Shown: one piece after another, positions 44,024 through 53,102 of the stretch
How positions within the stretch are numbered: position 1 is the first letter of the stretch
Layout of the letters: every line of letters starts with the position of its first letter
Assembly (NCBI RefSeq): GCF_014282275.1
Contig: NZ_VFIA01000003.1
Span: forward strand, 124,001-188,000
Source: Spirosoma utsteinense
GTDB lineage: Bacteria; Bacteroidota; Bacteroidia; Cytophagales; Spirosomataceae
Reading direction: 5' to 3'
DNA: 64,000 bases
The notes under the pieces: generated by a model
Database searches by the model: none
What the model was told of the DNA's origin: nothing
What the model saw: only the letters and a program-made list of their open reading frames with translations
Translations under genes and position numbers: made by a program

Positions 44024-45055
44024 ATGAGTAAGCACTATTTACTGACGTTTGTGGCCATTTTTCTGAGTCGGTTGGTCATGGCCCAGGACCCGCAGTTCAC
44101 GCAGTTCTACGCAGCCCCCCAGTACCTCAACCCAGCCTTTGCCGGCTCGGCGCTGGCTCCGCGCATTACCGCCAACTACCGGAATCAATGGCCCGCCATT
44201 ACCAATTACGTCACAACGATGGTTGGCGTTGATCATTACATAGAAAAATTTAATAGTGGGGTCGGTTTACTGATCATGAATGATAACCAGGGACAGGGAA
44301 ACATTCAGTCGACAGAGATTGGCCTGCAATATGCTTACCAGTTTCAGGTTAGTGAGTCGTCCTTTGTTCGCTTAGGCCTCCAGGGCTCTTATGTGAACCG
44401 GAATATCAACTACTTCGGCTTAACCTTTGGCGATCAATATACCGATCGGGGCTTTATTCAGAATAGTGTCAGTGGCGATGCCGGCTTGCTCGGTGGCTCG
44501 CCCCGTAACAAATACCTGGACTTCTCGACAGGCGGCCTGTTTTATTCCGATTGGTTCTGGATTGGTGCATCGGCTCATCACCTTAACCGGCCAAGTCAGG
44601 ATTTTGTCGTGTCGTCCAGCGGTCGGTTACCCATGAAAGGGAGTATCCATGCCGGACTGCGTATTCCACTGGCCGGTTATACGGGCCTGGTCGATGAGAT
44701 GGACCGCGAGATCAGCTTCTCGCCGGTTATTATGTATAAATTTCAAGGGAAATACGACCAGTTGGATCTGGGTGCCTACCTAACCTATTCGCCCATTACG
44801 ATTGGTGCTTATTACCGCGGCATTCCCTTCAAGAAATACAATCAGACCATCAACAATCACGATGCGGTGGCCCTGCTGGCCGGTTATAGGGTCGATAAAT
44901 TTTCGATTGGCTACAGCTACGACGCTACTATTTCGACGCTCGGCAACAGTGGAGGCTCTCACGAACTGTCGCTATCCTATATTTTTGAGAAGCCCGAAGG
45001 CCGTCGGGGTGGCCCTAAAAAGCGTAACCGCGCCCTGCCCTGCCCGAAGTTCTAA
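44024..45055 (+). CDS. PorP/SprF family type IX secretion membrane protein
   Basis: A 343-residue outer-membrane barrel protein. The signal ends MAQ, followed by the family hallmark DPQFTQFYAAPQYLNPAFAG. Further conserved parts are GVGLLIMNDNQGQGN and SPVIMYKF. PorP/SprF proteins are paired with type B-sorted proteins and help carry them to the surface, so the CHU_C protein encoded divergently 232 bases away is the likely client. The C-terminus ends in a basic tail (RRGGPKKRNR). Its stop codon touches a REP pair. Confidence 0.95.
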   Translation: MSKHYLLTFVAIFLSRLVMAQDPQFTQFYAAPQYLNPAFAGSALAPRITANYRNQWPAITNYVTTMVGVDHYIEKFNSGVGLLIMNDNQGQGNIQSTEIGLQYAYQFQVSESSFVRLGLQGSYVNRNINYFGLTFGDQYTDRGFIQNSVSGDAGLLGGSPRNKYLDFSTGGLFYSDWFWIGASAHHLNRPSQDFVVSSSGRLPMKGSIHAGLRIPLAGYTGLVDEMDREISFSPVIMYKFQGKYDQLDLGAYLTYSPITIGAYYRGIPFKKYNQTINNHDAVALLAGYRVDKFSIGYSYDATISTLGNSGGSHELSLSYIFEKPEGRRGGPKKRNRALPCPKF

Positions 45056-45056
45056 C

Positions 45057-45158
45057 GTAACGCGGACTTTAGTTCGCCGGCAACCTCCCAATCTAAACGG
45101 GCAGACGTCTCTGTTCGCTTTGATTAGGAGGTTGCCGGCGGACTAAAGTCCGCGTTAC
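45057..45158. repeat. distant REP pair between porP/sprF and lysC
   Basis: Arms 45057-45088 and 45127-45158 are 32-base inverted copies with one mismatch. The outer part, GTAACGCGGACTTTAGT, is the same REP core as that flanking the RAYT gene 40 kb away, while the inner part (CCGGCAACCTCC) is new. The right arm covers the lysC stop codon (45155-45157). Genes on both sides are convergent, so it may also end transcription. Confidence 0.88.
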
Positions 45159-46405
45159 ATCAGGTCTTTCGCTACCAGCTGCACGGTATTTCGGCTTTTT
45201 TGCTCCAGCAACAGTTTCTTATTTACCAGCACCCGGTCAATAGTCGCCTGGTCGTAATACCGTATGGTAACGAGTTCGAGCCCGTCGTTGTAGCTCACCC
45301 GGAAATCCTGTTTCAACTGGTCCAGCAAAGCAGGCACCCGATCGGTATTGTCGACAACCACTGAGAAACTGATCGCCGTATTCTGCATGAGGTTGATTTT
45401 GACGCCTATCTGTGCTAACCGGCCAAAAATGCGGCTCAGGTTATCTTCGGCGATAAACGAAAAATCGTTCGGGTGCAGCGAAATCAGTACCTGATCGACT
45501 TTGAAGATGAAAGACGGAACAGACACGTTCTTCTCAAAGTTGCCAATAACCGTTCCCGGCGCGTCAGGTTTCAGGAATGACCGGACATAAAGCGGAATAT
45601 TTTTATTCTGAAGCGGCTTGATCGTTTTTGGGTGAATGACCGTAGCACCATAGTAAGCCAGTTCGATGGCATCCTGATAAGTCAGTTTTTCCAGCAATAC
45701 TGTATCATCGAACCATTTCGGATCGGCGTTCAACACGCCGGGCACGTCTTTCCAGATCGTGACGCTTTCGGCATCCAGGCAGTAGGCAAAAATAGCGGCC
45801 GTATAGTCAGACCCTTCCCGCCCCAGGGTTGTAGTACGGGCTGGTGCTCCCAATGTCACGGTCTGGCCAATAAACCCCTGCGTTATGGTAACCACATCTG
45901 TTGAGATAGTTTCCGTTATCAGCCGGCTCGTCTCGTCCCAATCGACACGTCCTTCCCGAAACGTAGCATCGGTCCGAATGAGCAGACGCGCATCGACCCA
46001 GCGGGTGGAGATCCCGGCCTGGGTCAGATAAGCCGCTACAATCTGGGTGGAAATGATCTCTCCCAGTGAAACGATCTGATCGTAGGTTTCATCGTATAAG
46101 TTCGTAGATGGCGCTGACAGGTAATTCGCCAGCCCGTCGATCGTTTGACCAACGGCCGAAAAATCGCCCTCCAGTTCGCCCATAATCCCCGTATGGTATG
46201 TTCGCAGCTGATCCAGCTCGCGGGAAACGACGTCGGTTTGCCCGTCTGTATAAGCCCGAACGATGCGTTCCAGCGCGTTCGTTGTCTTGCCCATAGCTGA
46301 TATGACTACAACGGCCGGTTGACCCTGTGTTCTGACAATTTCGGCCAGATTACGAACGCCGGGCGCATCTTTCACGGATGCGCCCCCAAATTTGAAAACT
46401 TTCAT
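45155..46405 (-). CDS. lysC: aspartate kinase (monofunctional, ACT domains)
   Basis: A 416-residue enzyme that phosphorylates aspartate, the first step to lysine, threonine and methionine. The kinase domain starts MKVFKFGGASVKD (KFGGxSV motif) and includes TTLGREGSDYTAAIFA. The C-terminal ACT domains begin near residue 305 (VDQVLISLHPNDFSF, ARIGVKINLMQN-like QIGVKINLMQNTAISFSV). Allosteric control by an end-product amino acid is expected. An intrinsic terminator ends only six bases before its start codon. Confidence 0.94.
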   Translation of the reverse strand: MKVFKFGGASVKDAPGVRNLAEIVRTQGQPAVVVISAMGKTTNALERIVRAYTDGQTDVVSRELDQLRTYHTGIMGELEGDFSAVGQTIDGLANYLSAPSTNLYDETYDQIVSLGEIISTQIVAAYLTQAGISTRWVDARLLIRTDATFREGRVDWDETSRLITETISTDVVTITQGFIGQTVTLGAPARTTTLGREGSDYTAAIFAYCLDAESVTIWKDVPGVLNADPKWFDDTVLLEKLTYQDAIELAYYGATVIHPKTIKPLQNKNIPLYVRSFLKPDAPGTVIGNFEKNVSVPSFIFKVDQVLISLHPNDFSFIAEDNLSRIFGRLAQIGVKINLMQNTAISFSVVVDNTDRVPALLDQLKQDFRVSYNDGLELVTIRYYDQATIDRVLVNKKLLLEQKSRNTVQLVAKDLM

Positions 46406-46411
46406 ACAGGT

Positions 46412-46473
46412 AAAAAAAGACAGGATTAACGGGATCAGCAGGTGGTCAGCCTGCCAATCCCGTTAATCCTGTC
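46412..46473 (-). terminator. intrinsic terminator between dxs and lysC
   Basis: Arms 46419-46435 and 46457-46473 are perfect over 17 bases (GACAGGATTAACGGGAT), with an inner GCAGG/CCTGC stem. On the minus strand the stem is followed by a T7 run (46418-46412). It ends the dxs transcript. The T-run stops six bases before the lysC ATG, so it may also act as an attenuator for lysC. Confidence 0.9.
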
Positions 46474-46485
46474 GAAATAAAATAA

Positions 46486-48420
46486 CTAGACCGCTACCGT
46501 CCGTCCGGTAAACAGCAACTCCCGAACAGCATCAGCAATCCCCTGTGGGTCGAAACCACACTCGTGATGCAATTCAATCTGTTCACCATGCTCGATCACA
46601 GCGTCGGGAATACCGAGTCGTTTCACGCGGGCCATGTATCCGTTATCGGTCATAAATTCCAGTACAGCGCTCCCGAAACCGCCCATTACGCAGCCATCCT
46701 CGACGGTTACTACCCGACTGAAACGGCTGAATATCTGATGCAGTAAGGCGGTATCCAGCGGTTTTACATACCGCATATCAAAATGCGCCGGGCGAATTCC
46801 TTCTTTAGCCAGCATTCTGGTGGCTTCGACCGCATAGTTACCAATATGCCCAATGGTCAGTATAGCTACCTCTTCGCCATCGCTCACCAGACGACCTTTG
46901 CCAATCACCTGCTGTTCGAGCGGGGTCTTCCAGTTAGGCATTACGCCTTCTCCACGTGGGTAACGGATGGTGAAGGCCTGCTTTCCCTGCTGTACCTCGG
47001 CAGACTGGGCCGTGAACATCATGTTCCGCAGTTCCTGCTCGTTCATGGGGGCCGCCACAATCATGTTGGGAATGCAACGCATGTAAGCCAGATCATAAGC
47101 GCCATGGTGCGTTGGTCCATCGGCCCCGGCAAATCCAGCGCGGTCGAGGCAGAAAATAACGGGTAGTTCCTGAATACAAACGTCATGGATGACCTGGTCA
47201 TAGGCCCGCTGCATGAACGTCGAATAGATATTGCAGAACACAACTTCGCCCTGCGTAGCCATACCCGCCGAGAACGTCACAGCATGCTGCTCAGCAATGC
47301 CTACATCGAAAGCGCGGGTCGGCATCGCTTTCATCATGATATTCATCGACGAACCCGATGGCATGGCAGGTGTAACACCCACGATACGCCCATTTTTCTC
47401 GGCCAGTTCGACGAGCGTATTTCCAAAAACGTCCTGGTATTTGGGGGGTTGTGGTGTGTCGTAAATTTTCTTCTTTATCTCTCCCGTCACCTTGTCGAAC
47501 AGACCGGGGGCATGCCACTTGGTCTGGTCTTTCTCGGCGAGCGCATATCCTTTCCCTTTTACGGTCAGTACATGCAACAATTTGGGGCCGGGAATATTTT
47601 TGAGGTCATCCAGCACACTCACCAGATGATCGATATCGTGTCCATCGATCGGGCCGAAGTACCGTAGATGAAGCGACTCGAATAAATTACTTTGCTCCAG
47701 CAACGAACTCTTGATACCCGACTGCACCTGCGATACCAGTTCCTGAGCCGTTTTACCAAGTTTATCCATTTTACCCAACAGATTCCACACTTCGTCCTTC
47801 ACCCGGTTGTAGGTCTGCGAAGTTGTAATATCGGTCAGGTATTCGCGCAGGGCACCCACGTTAGGGTCGATGCTCATGCAGTTGTCGTTGAGTACGATCA
47901 GCAGATTACTGTCTGTAGCCCCGGCATGGTTCATTCCTTCGAAGGCTTCACCAGCGGTCAGGGCTCCGTCGCCAATGACGGCAATGTGGTTCCGGGTAGT
48001 ATTGCCCTGAAGCTGCGAGGCTACGGCCATACCTAAGGCCGCCGAAATAGAGGTGGATGAGTGGCCTACGCCAAAGGAGTCATAGTCACTCTCTTTCCGT
48101 TTCGGGAATCCTGATAGCCCTTTGTAAAACCGGTTGGTATGAAAGCGGTCGCGCCGGCCGGTCAGTATTTTGTGCCCATATGCCTGGTGGCCCACATCCC
48201 AGACCAACTGATCGTCGGGCGTGTTAAAAACATAGTGAAGCGCTACTGTTAGCTCGACGACACCAAGACTGGCACCGAAGTGTCCGCCATAAACTGATAC
48301 GTCATCGATGATGAATTGACGAAGTTCATCGGCAACCTGAGGTAGTCGGGATTTGTCGAGTCTGCGAAGATCGTCGGGCGTGTTGATGGTGGCCAGTAAG
48401 TTACCGGGGGTAATCAGCAT
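46486..48420 (-). CDS. dxs: 1-deoxy-D-xylulose-5-phosphate synthase
   Basis: A 644-residue thiamine-diphosphate enzyme making DXP from pyruvate and glyceraldehyde-3-phosphate, the first step of the MEP isoprenoid pathway. The ThDP motif is IGDGALTAGEAFEG ... LNDN. The N-terminal H is in YGGHFGASLG, the middle domain has GIAEQHAVTFSAGMA, and the C-terminal domain has VVTVEDGCVMGGFGSA. A candidate promoter lies at 48454-48486. Confidence 0.97.
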   Translation of the reverse strand: MLITPGNLLATINTPDDLRRLDKSRLPQVADELRQFIIDDVSVYGGHFGASLGVVELTVALHYVFNTPDDQLVWDVGHQAYGHKILTGRRDRFHTNRFYKGLSGFPKRKESDYDSFGVGHSSTSISAALGMAVASQLQGNTTRNHIAVIGDGALTAGEAFEGMNHAGATDSNLLIVLNDNCMSIDPNVGALREYLTDITTSQTYNRVKDEVWNLLGKMDKLGKTAQELVSQVQSGIKSSLLEQSNLFESLHLRYFGPIDGHDIDHLVSVLDDLKNIPGPKLLHVLTVKGKGYALAEKDQTKWHAPGLFDKVTGEIKKKIYDTPQPPKYQDVFGNTLVELAEKNGRIVGVTPAMPSGSSMNIMMKAMPTRAFDVGIAEQHAVTFSAGMATQGEVVFCNIYSTFMQRAYDQVIHDVCIQELPVIFCLDRAGFAGADGPTHHGAYDLAYMRCIPNMIVAAPMNEQELRNMMFTAQSAEVQQGKQAFTIRYPRGEGVMPNWKTPLEQQVIGKGRLVSDGEEVAILTIGHIGNYAVEATRMLAKEGIRPAHFDMRYVKPLDTALLHQIFSRFSRVVTVEDGCVMGGFGSAVLEFMTDNGYMARVKRLGIPDAVIEHGEQIELHHECGFDPQGIADAVRELLFTGRTVAV

Positions 48421-48453
48421 GTTGATAACAGGTATGCGTCTGTCTTACAACAA

Positions 48454-48486
48454 CAAACGTACAGAATACAATGTTTCTTTCGGCAA
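48454..48486 (-). promoter_or_regulatory. candidate dxs promoter (TTG-N22-TACGTTTG)
   Basis: On the minus strand TTG (48486-48484) is followed after 22 bases by TACGTTTG (48461-48454), which fits the Bacteroidota consensus. The leader to the ATG at 48420 would be about 27 bases. Confidence 0.5.
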
Positions 48487-48665
48487 TTGGCCTGGGCAAT
48501 TCTACTACGAAAGTACTTTATTTTTTGGCACAATTATAAAAAAACGAAGCCCACCACTGTCTGAATCAATTCAAAAGCAATGGGGGCTACTATTTTTGCA
48601 GGAATTTATTTGCTTACCCGGTATGGCTCTACGTCCGAATAAGTAGCAATACCTGATTTAAACGC

Positions 48666-49589
48666 TTAATTCCGCTGGCTTGCCCGGAACAGCTTTTGCT
48701 TTTCTTCCCGGGTCAGGCTTTCATAACCAGAGCGCGAAATTTTATCTAAAATCATATCGACTTCATCCTGATCGGGTGTCGACAGGGTAGAAGGTTGTCC
48801 ACCTGCGGCTGCATATGAAGTAGCCTGTGTGCTAGCGCTGCTTCGTTGGCGATAGGATACCTTCACGGCTGGCTTCGGGCGAAGGATGTTGCTCCAGCCT
48901 TCCATTACCCAGTAGATGGGACGTCCCAGATCGGTACCGTTCTGAAGCAGTTTCACATACATGAAACCCATGAGCGCCCCGCCAAGATGGGCCAGATTTC
49001 CACCAGCATTAGCCCCCGCCGACTGGGCGATGGACATGACAATGAAAAAGAAGACGATGTACTTGATCCGTACAGGACCAAAAAACAGTAAATGAAAGGT
49101 ATAATTGGGTAGCAGCGTAGCAGCACCCACAGCTACCGAAAACGCGGCTGCCGACGCACCCAGCATACGGGCGGAGTCAGAGGTGTTCTGAAAATAAGGG
49201 ACCGTATTATACATCAGCAGGTAAAGCAGGCCACCGGCCAAACCACCCATGATATACAGACCAACCAGCCGTCGGTTACCCAGGTACTCGTCGATCAGGC
49301 GACCGAACCAGTACAGGAAGAGCATGTTGTACAGGATGTGAAAGATCTCATCATGCGCAAAAAAGTAGGTAAATAACGTCCAGGGTTTGTGGAGAAAATC
49401 TACGATTCCTCCCGGAATCATTAGCTGAGCCCGAATGAGGTAATAGGTATCCAGTTGCCCGCCCATGGTAAAACCAACTTTCGCCAGCAGCAGGACCAGA
49501 AACACAACCGTATTAACCAATATTAACTGCACCAACGTGTTGTTGGGCTTGTTGAATTCGCTCCGAAAATCATCGAACAACCCGCTCAT
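48666..49589 (-). CDS. rhomboid-family intramembrane serine protease
   Basis: I chose the ATG at 49589 (MSGLFDDFRS), just after a GTG; 307 residues. It has six or seven membrane helices, with the catalytic dyad S146 in LGASAAAF and H201 in NLAHLGGALMGF. A soluble C-terminal tail (about 225-307) ends KISRSGYESLTREEKQKLF, a helical motif common in Bacteroidota rhomboids. It starts 2 bases after the stop of the next rhomboid gene, so they are cotranscribed. Confidence 0.92.
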   Translation of the reverse strand: MSGLFDDFRSEFNKPNNTLVQLILVNTVVFLVLLLAKVGFTMGGQLDTYYLIRAQLMIPGGIVDFLHKPWTLFTYFFAHDEIFHILYNMLFLYWFGRLIDEYLGNRRLVGLYIMGGLAGGLLYLLMYNTVPYFQNTSDSARMLGASAAAFSVAVGAATLLPNYTFHLLFFGPVRIKYIVFFFIVMSIAQSAGANAGGNLAHLGGALMGFMYVKLLQNGTDLGRPIYWVMEGWSNILRPKPAVKVSYRQRSSASTQATSYAAAGGQPSTLSTPDQDEVDMILDKISRSGYESLTREEKQKLFRASQRN

Positions 49590-49591
49590 CA

Positions 49592-50371
49592 CTAATAAAA
49601 CGTTTTCCGTTGTGAACCCCAGTACTTAATCAATATAAACGCGAATAACATGCCTCCTATGTGGGCGAAGTGCGCTACATTATCGGTTTGTGACCGATAA
49701 ATGCCTGTATAAAGCTCGTAGGCTCCGTAGAAGATAACGAGGTATTTAGCCTTGACCGGTATAGGAGGAAACAATAAAAATAACTGAGTGTTTGGAAACA
49801 ATAATCCAAAGCCCATGATTACTCCAAAAATTGCGCCCGATGCCCCAACCATTGGTTGACTTATCTGGTCGGTATAGTAACGATTGACAATTTGAAGGCT
49901 CCCATCAATCAACTGTGGATTGGTTGGCTGCGCATCGAACCGGTCAATAAAGCCTGCTAACTGATCATATAACGAACCACCGTGCTGCGTAAAAAAACCA
50001 ACGAAATTCTCAGGTGTTGGATCATTTCGGTAGTCCCGAACGGCTTCGTACACCTGGCTCATCTCGAAATAATTAATTCCCGAAAAGAGGAACGCTGCTC
50101 CCAGACCGCAGAAAAAGTAAAAGAACGTAAACCGACGTGGTCCCCAGAAACGCTCCAACATGGGCCCAAAAACGATTAGACCTATCATGTTGCTGAATAT
50201 GTGGCCGAAGCCGCCATGCAGAAACATGTGTGTGAGCAACTGAATCGGATTAAATTCGTCGGACAAAAACGAGTGCAGACCAAACTGCTGAATCACGCTT
50301 TCATTGGTGACAAAGAAAACCAGTACGTTTATTATCAATAAGACTCGGACAACCGGGGTAAGAGCAAACAT
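49592..50371 (-). CDS. rhomboid-family intramembrane serine protease with long luminal insert
   Basis: A 259-residue protein. The dyad is S178 in VGASGAIFGV and H237 in AHFAHIGGMLFAF. The usual HGGFGHIFSNM motif (52-62) is present. A polar insert of about 70 residues (about 100-170, YEAVRDYRNDPTPENF ...) sits between helices, longer than in most rhomboids. It lies 35 bases after mutL and is followed directly by a second rhomboid. Substrates unknown. Confidence 0.92.
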   Translation of the reverse strand: MFALTPVVRVLLIINVLVFFVTNESVIQQFGLHSFLSDEFNPIQLLTHMFLHGGFGHIFSNMIGLIVFGPMLERFWGPRRFTFFYFFCGLGAAFLFSGINYFEMSQVYEAVRDYRNDPTPENFVGFFTQHGGSLYDQLAGFIDRFDAQPTNPQLIDGSLQIVNRYYTDQISQPMVGASGAIFGVIMGFGLLFPNTQLFLLFPPIPVKAKYLVIFYGAYELYTGIYRSQTDNVAHFAHIGGMLFAFILIKYWGSQRKTFY

Positions 50372-50406
50372 TTTGTTTCGACAATTTACTCTCTTTAACC
50401 CAATTC

Positions 50407-52428
50407 CTAACGAAAAAGTCCCGCAATCTTATCCAATGTCATTACCACCGTCACTATATCGCCTGTTGGCGTATAACTGGGGTTCGCCGAAGCGAATAAC
50501 TGATCGATCAGGGCCTTTCGCTCCGTAGCGGTCAGTCGGGTTACATGGCGCATTGACGACCGCCGGGCCAGCGACCGGGCTAACGATTCAGCCCGATCCA
50601 GTTTCAGCCGACCCGTGTCGGCCCGTAGCTGAGCCAGTAAGTTGGCGAACAATTCCTCTTCGTTTTCGCCCATGGTAAGGGTTGGAACGCCCCGGATCAC
50701 AAACGTATTCTGGCCCAGTTCATCGAACTCAAAGCCCAGATTTACCAGATCATCCCGTAGTTCGGTAGCCAGCTGAAAATCGACAGGACTGAGCGTAACC
50801 GTTTTGGGAAACAGTAATTGCTGGGAAGCCCCGTTGCGGGTGGTTAGCGATGCATGGAACTGATCGTACAGGATCCGCTCGTAGGCCCGTCGCTGATCGA
50901 TTACCAGCATGCCCGACTTCACGGGGGCAATCAAATACCGGTTCTGCACCTGCACGATACTGTCCTCATCGATAACAGCCTGCGTAAGCGTCTCTGCCGT
51001 TTCAACGACTTCTTTCCATTCATTGACCCGGCTACCCAGTGTAACCGATTCACTTTCGGGTGGCAAGGAAGCAGATGAGGGCGGGGGCGTTCGGGCGGGG
51101 CCGAGCCAATCGCCACCTTCCTCCTGCCGATCTGTCGTCGGCGCAGGACGCTCCGTGTCGGCAACCCCTTCGAACAGAGCCTGCCAGTTATTGACCGAAG
51201 GTCGTTTTGGTAGGTCGAAGCTTTTTCCGGCAGCCCCATCCAGGGAGTCAGTTCGGGAGGGCAGCCGTTCTTTGGTCGGCACTGGGGCCGTAGTTCCCGC
51301 CGATCCACCTGTTGCCCAGGCAGCCGTTATCGGTTTGGCATCAGGACGGTTATCGCCCCCCGTGGGCTTACTGGTGCTGTTACCCCGCCCCCCCGACAGA
51401 AAATTGACATCTGATTCGAAATCGAGCGAGGGCGACAGGTTATAAACCCCTACGGCTTTGCGAACAGCGGCCATCATAATAGCATAAACCGAGCGTTCGT
51501 CGTCGAATTTGATCTCGGTTTTAGTGGGGTGAATATTGATGTCGATGTGGGACGGATCGATCTCGATAAACAGCACATAAAACGGATGACTTCCCTCGGG
51601 CAGGGTTCCCTCATAAGCACCCACGACGGCATGGTGCAGGTAGTTATGCTTGACAAACCGGTTGTTGACGAAAAAGAACTGCTCGTTGCGGGCCTTTTTG
51701 GCTGATTCTGGCTTGCCGATATAGCCATGTACCGTTACATAAGGCGTCTGTTCGTCGCAGTGGTTCAGCTGTTCGCGGTAGTTCTTGCCGAACATGTCGA
51801 TGATGCGACGGCTAAGCTTTCCGGCGGGCAGGTTATATATTTCCTGATCGTTGTGAAACAGCGAAAAGGCCACCTCTGGATTGGCCAGGGCAACCCGCTG
51901 AAATTCGTCCAGGATATGCCGCATCTCCACCGAATTTGATTTCAGGAAGTTACGGCGGGCGGGCACATTGAAAAATAGATTTTTGATAAGCAGGTTCGTG
52001 CCGGGTAGGCATGAGATCGACTCCTGCGCTTTTATATCAGACCCCTCGATACGAATAAGTGTTCCGAGTTCTTCTTCGGCCCGACGGGTACGCATCTCAA
52101 TCTGGGCCACAGCCGCAATAGACGCCAATGCCTCCCCCCGGAAACCCATTGTCCGGATACGGAACAAATCATCTGACGTACGAATTTTGGACGTGGCATG
52201 CCGTTCAAAGCTCATGCGGGCGTCGGTCTCGGTCATACCCGCTCCATCGTCAACGATCTGAATCAGATTACGACCTGCTTCCCGAATAATAACCTGTATG
52301 GATTTCGCTTTTGCATCGACCGAGTTCTCCAGCAGCTCCTTCACAACTGACGCTGGCCGCTGCACTACCTCACCGGCGGCAATCTGGTTGGCAATCGAGT
52401 CGGGTAGTAGCTGAATTACGTTTAACAT
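50407..52428 (-). CDS. mutL: DNA mismatch repair protein MutL
   Basis: A 673-residue protein. The GHKL ATPase domain (about 1-330) has NQIAAGEVVQRPASVVKELL, DDGAGM and FRGEALASIAAVAQ. A polar, Pro/Ser-rich linker covers about 345-465, and the dimerisation domain is C-terminal. The site matching the endonuclease motif DQHA(x)2E(x)4E reads DQRRAYERILYD near residue 509. The CPHGRP motif is replaced by TPTGD, so metal-dependent nicking is doubtful. It couples mismatch recognition by MutS to repair; mutS is not in the window. Confidence 0.95.
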   Translation of the reverse strand: MLNVIQLLPDSIANQIAAGEVVQRPASVVKELLENSVDAKAKSIQVIIREAGRNLIQIVDDGAGMTETDARMSFERHATSKIRTSDDLFRIRTMGFRGEALASIAAVAQIEMRTRRAEEELGTLIRIEGSDIKAQESISCLPGTNLLIKNLFFNVPARRNFLKSNSVEMRHILDEFQRVALANPEVAFSLFHNDQEIYNLPAGKLSRRIIDMFGKNYREQLNHCDEQTPYVTVHGYIGKPESAKKARNEQFFFVNNRFVKHNYLHHAVVGAYEGTLPEGSHPFYVLFIEIDPSHIDINIHPTKTEIKFDDERSVYAIMMAAVRKAVGVYNLSPSLDFESDVNFLSGGRGNSTSKPTGGDNRPDAKPITAAWATGGSAGTTAPVPTKERLPSRTDSLDGAAGKSFDLPKRPSVNNWQALFEGVADTERPAPTTDRQEEGGDWLGPARTPPPSSASLPPESESVTLGSRVNEWKEVVETAETLTQAVIDEDSIVQVQNRYLIAPVKSGMLVIDQRRAYERILYDQFHASLTTRNGASQQLLFPKTVTLSPVDFQLATELRDDLVNLGFEFDELGQNTFVIRGVPTLTMGENEEELFANLLAQLRADTGRLKLDRAESLARSLARRSSMRHVTRLTATERKALIDQLFASANPSYTPTGDIVTVVMTLDKIAGLFR

Positions 52429-52617
52429 AGCGGGGAAAGTCTCTTCAGTACGGCCGTTCGCCGTGTTTTACTAATATACGAAGAAAACGGGAAGCCCGTC
52501 CGTAAAATTCAGATAAATGCCAACAGAGACCGAGTTTATTTCACTAGTTAAACCAGCCTGTGTCGTTAGCTTTCCCAGGCCGTCGGCGTGTTACAAACCG
52601 ACCTGAACCCGTACAGC

Positions 52618-52663
52618 AAAAGCCGCAAAAGCGAAACAGATATGTCTCCCTTTTGCGGCTTTT
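52618..52663 (-). terminator. intrinsic terminator after rpsJ
   Basis: AAAAGCCGCAAAAG (52618-52631) pairs perfectly with 52650-52663. On the minus strand the stem ends in TTTT. It lies about 25 bases past the rpsJ stop. Confidence 0.8.
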
Positions 52664-52686
52664 AATGCCTTTGCCTGTTCGAGCCG

Positions 52687-52992
52687 TTAGACTTTGATCT
52701 CTACATCGACACCACTCGGTAACTCGAGTTTCATCAGGGCATCAACCGTTTTAGCACTGCTGCTATAGATGTCGACTAACCGCTTGTAGGTACAAAGCTG
52801 AAATTGCTCCCGCGCTTTCTTGTTCACGTGGGGCGACCGCAGGACGGTGTAGATCTCTTTGTCGGTCGGCAGGGGGATTGGACCGCTGACGATGGCACCC
52901 GTCGATTTGACGGCTTTGACAATTTTCTCGGCCGACTTGTCAACCAGCATGTGGTCGAACGATTTCAGCTTGATGCGAATTTTTTGGCTCAT
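52687..52992 (-). CDS. rpsJ: 30S ribosomal protein S10
   Basis: I chose the ATG at 52992 ([14 protein letters not shown]), giving 101 residues, the normal S10 size; upstream in-frame sequence is not S10-like. Conserved parts are [23 protein letters not shown] and [10 protein letters not shown]10 is part of the small-subunit head and also works as the transcription factor NusE. It follows fusA but is separated by an intrinsic terminator, and no rplC follows, so it is cut off from the usual S10 operon. Confidence 0.97.
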   Translation of the reverse strand: MSQKIRIKLKSFDHMLVDKSAEKIVKAVKSTGAIVSGPIPLPTDKEIYTVLRSPHVNKKAREQFQLCTYKRLVDIYSSSAKTVDALMKLELPSGVDVEIKV

Positions 52993-53051
52993 TGTGTTGT
53001 GGTTCGTTATGTGAAAATGCCTGCCGAAAGAACCATTTACTCCAGCGACAC

Positions 53052-53088
53052 AAAAAATGGGCAGCGAGTCGATATAACTCACTGCCCA
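53052..53088 (-). terminator. intrinsic terminator between fusA and rpsJ
   Basis: TGGGCAGCGAGT (53058-53069) pairs with ACTCACTGCCCA (53077-53088) with one wobble. On the minus strand the stem is followed by TTTTTT (53057-53052). It begins 15 bases after the fusA stop and leaves about 60 bases before the rpsJ start. Confidence 0.85.
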
Positions 53089-53102
53089 ATGGGATTAGAG
53101 GC

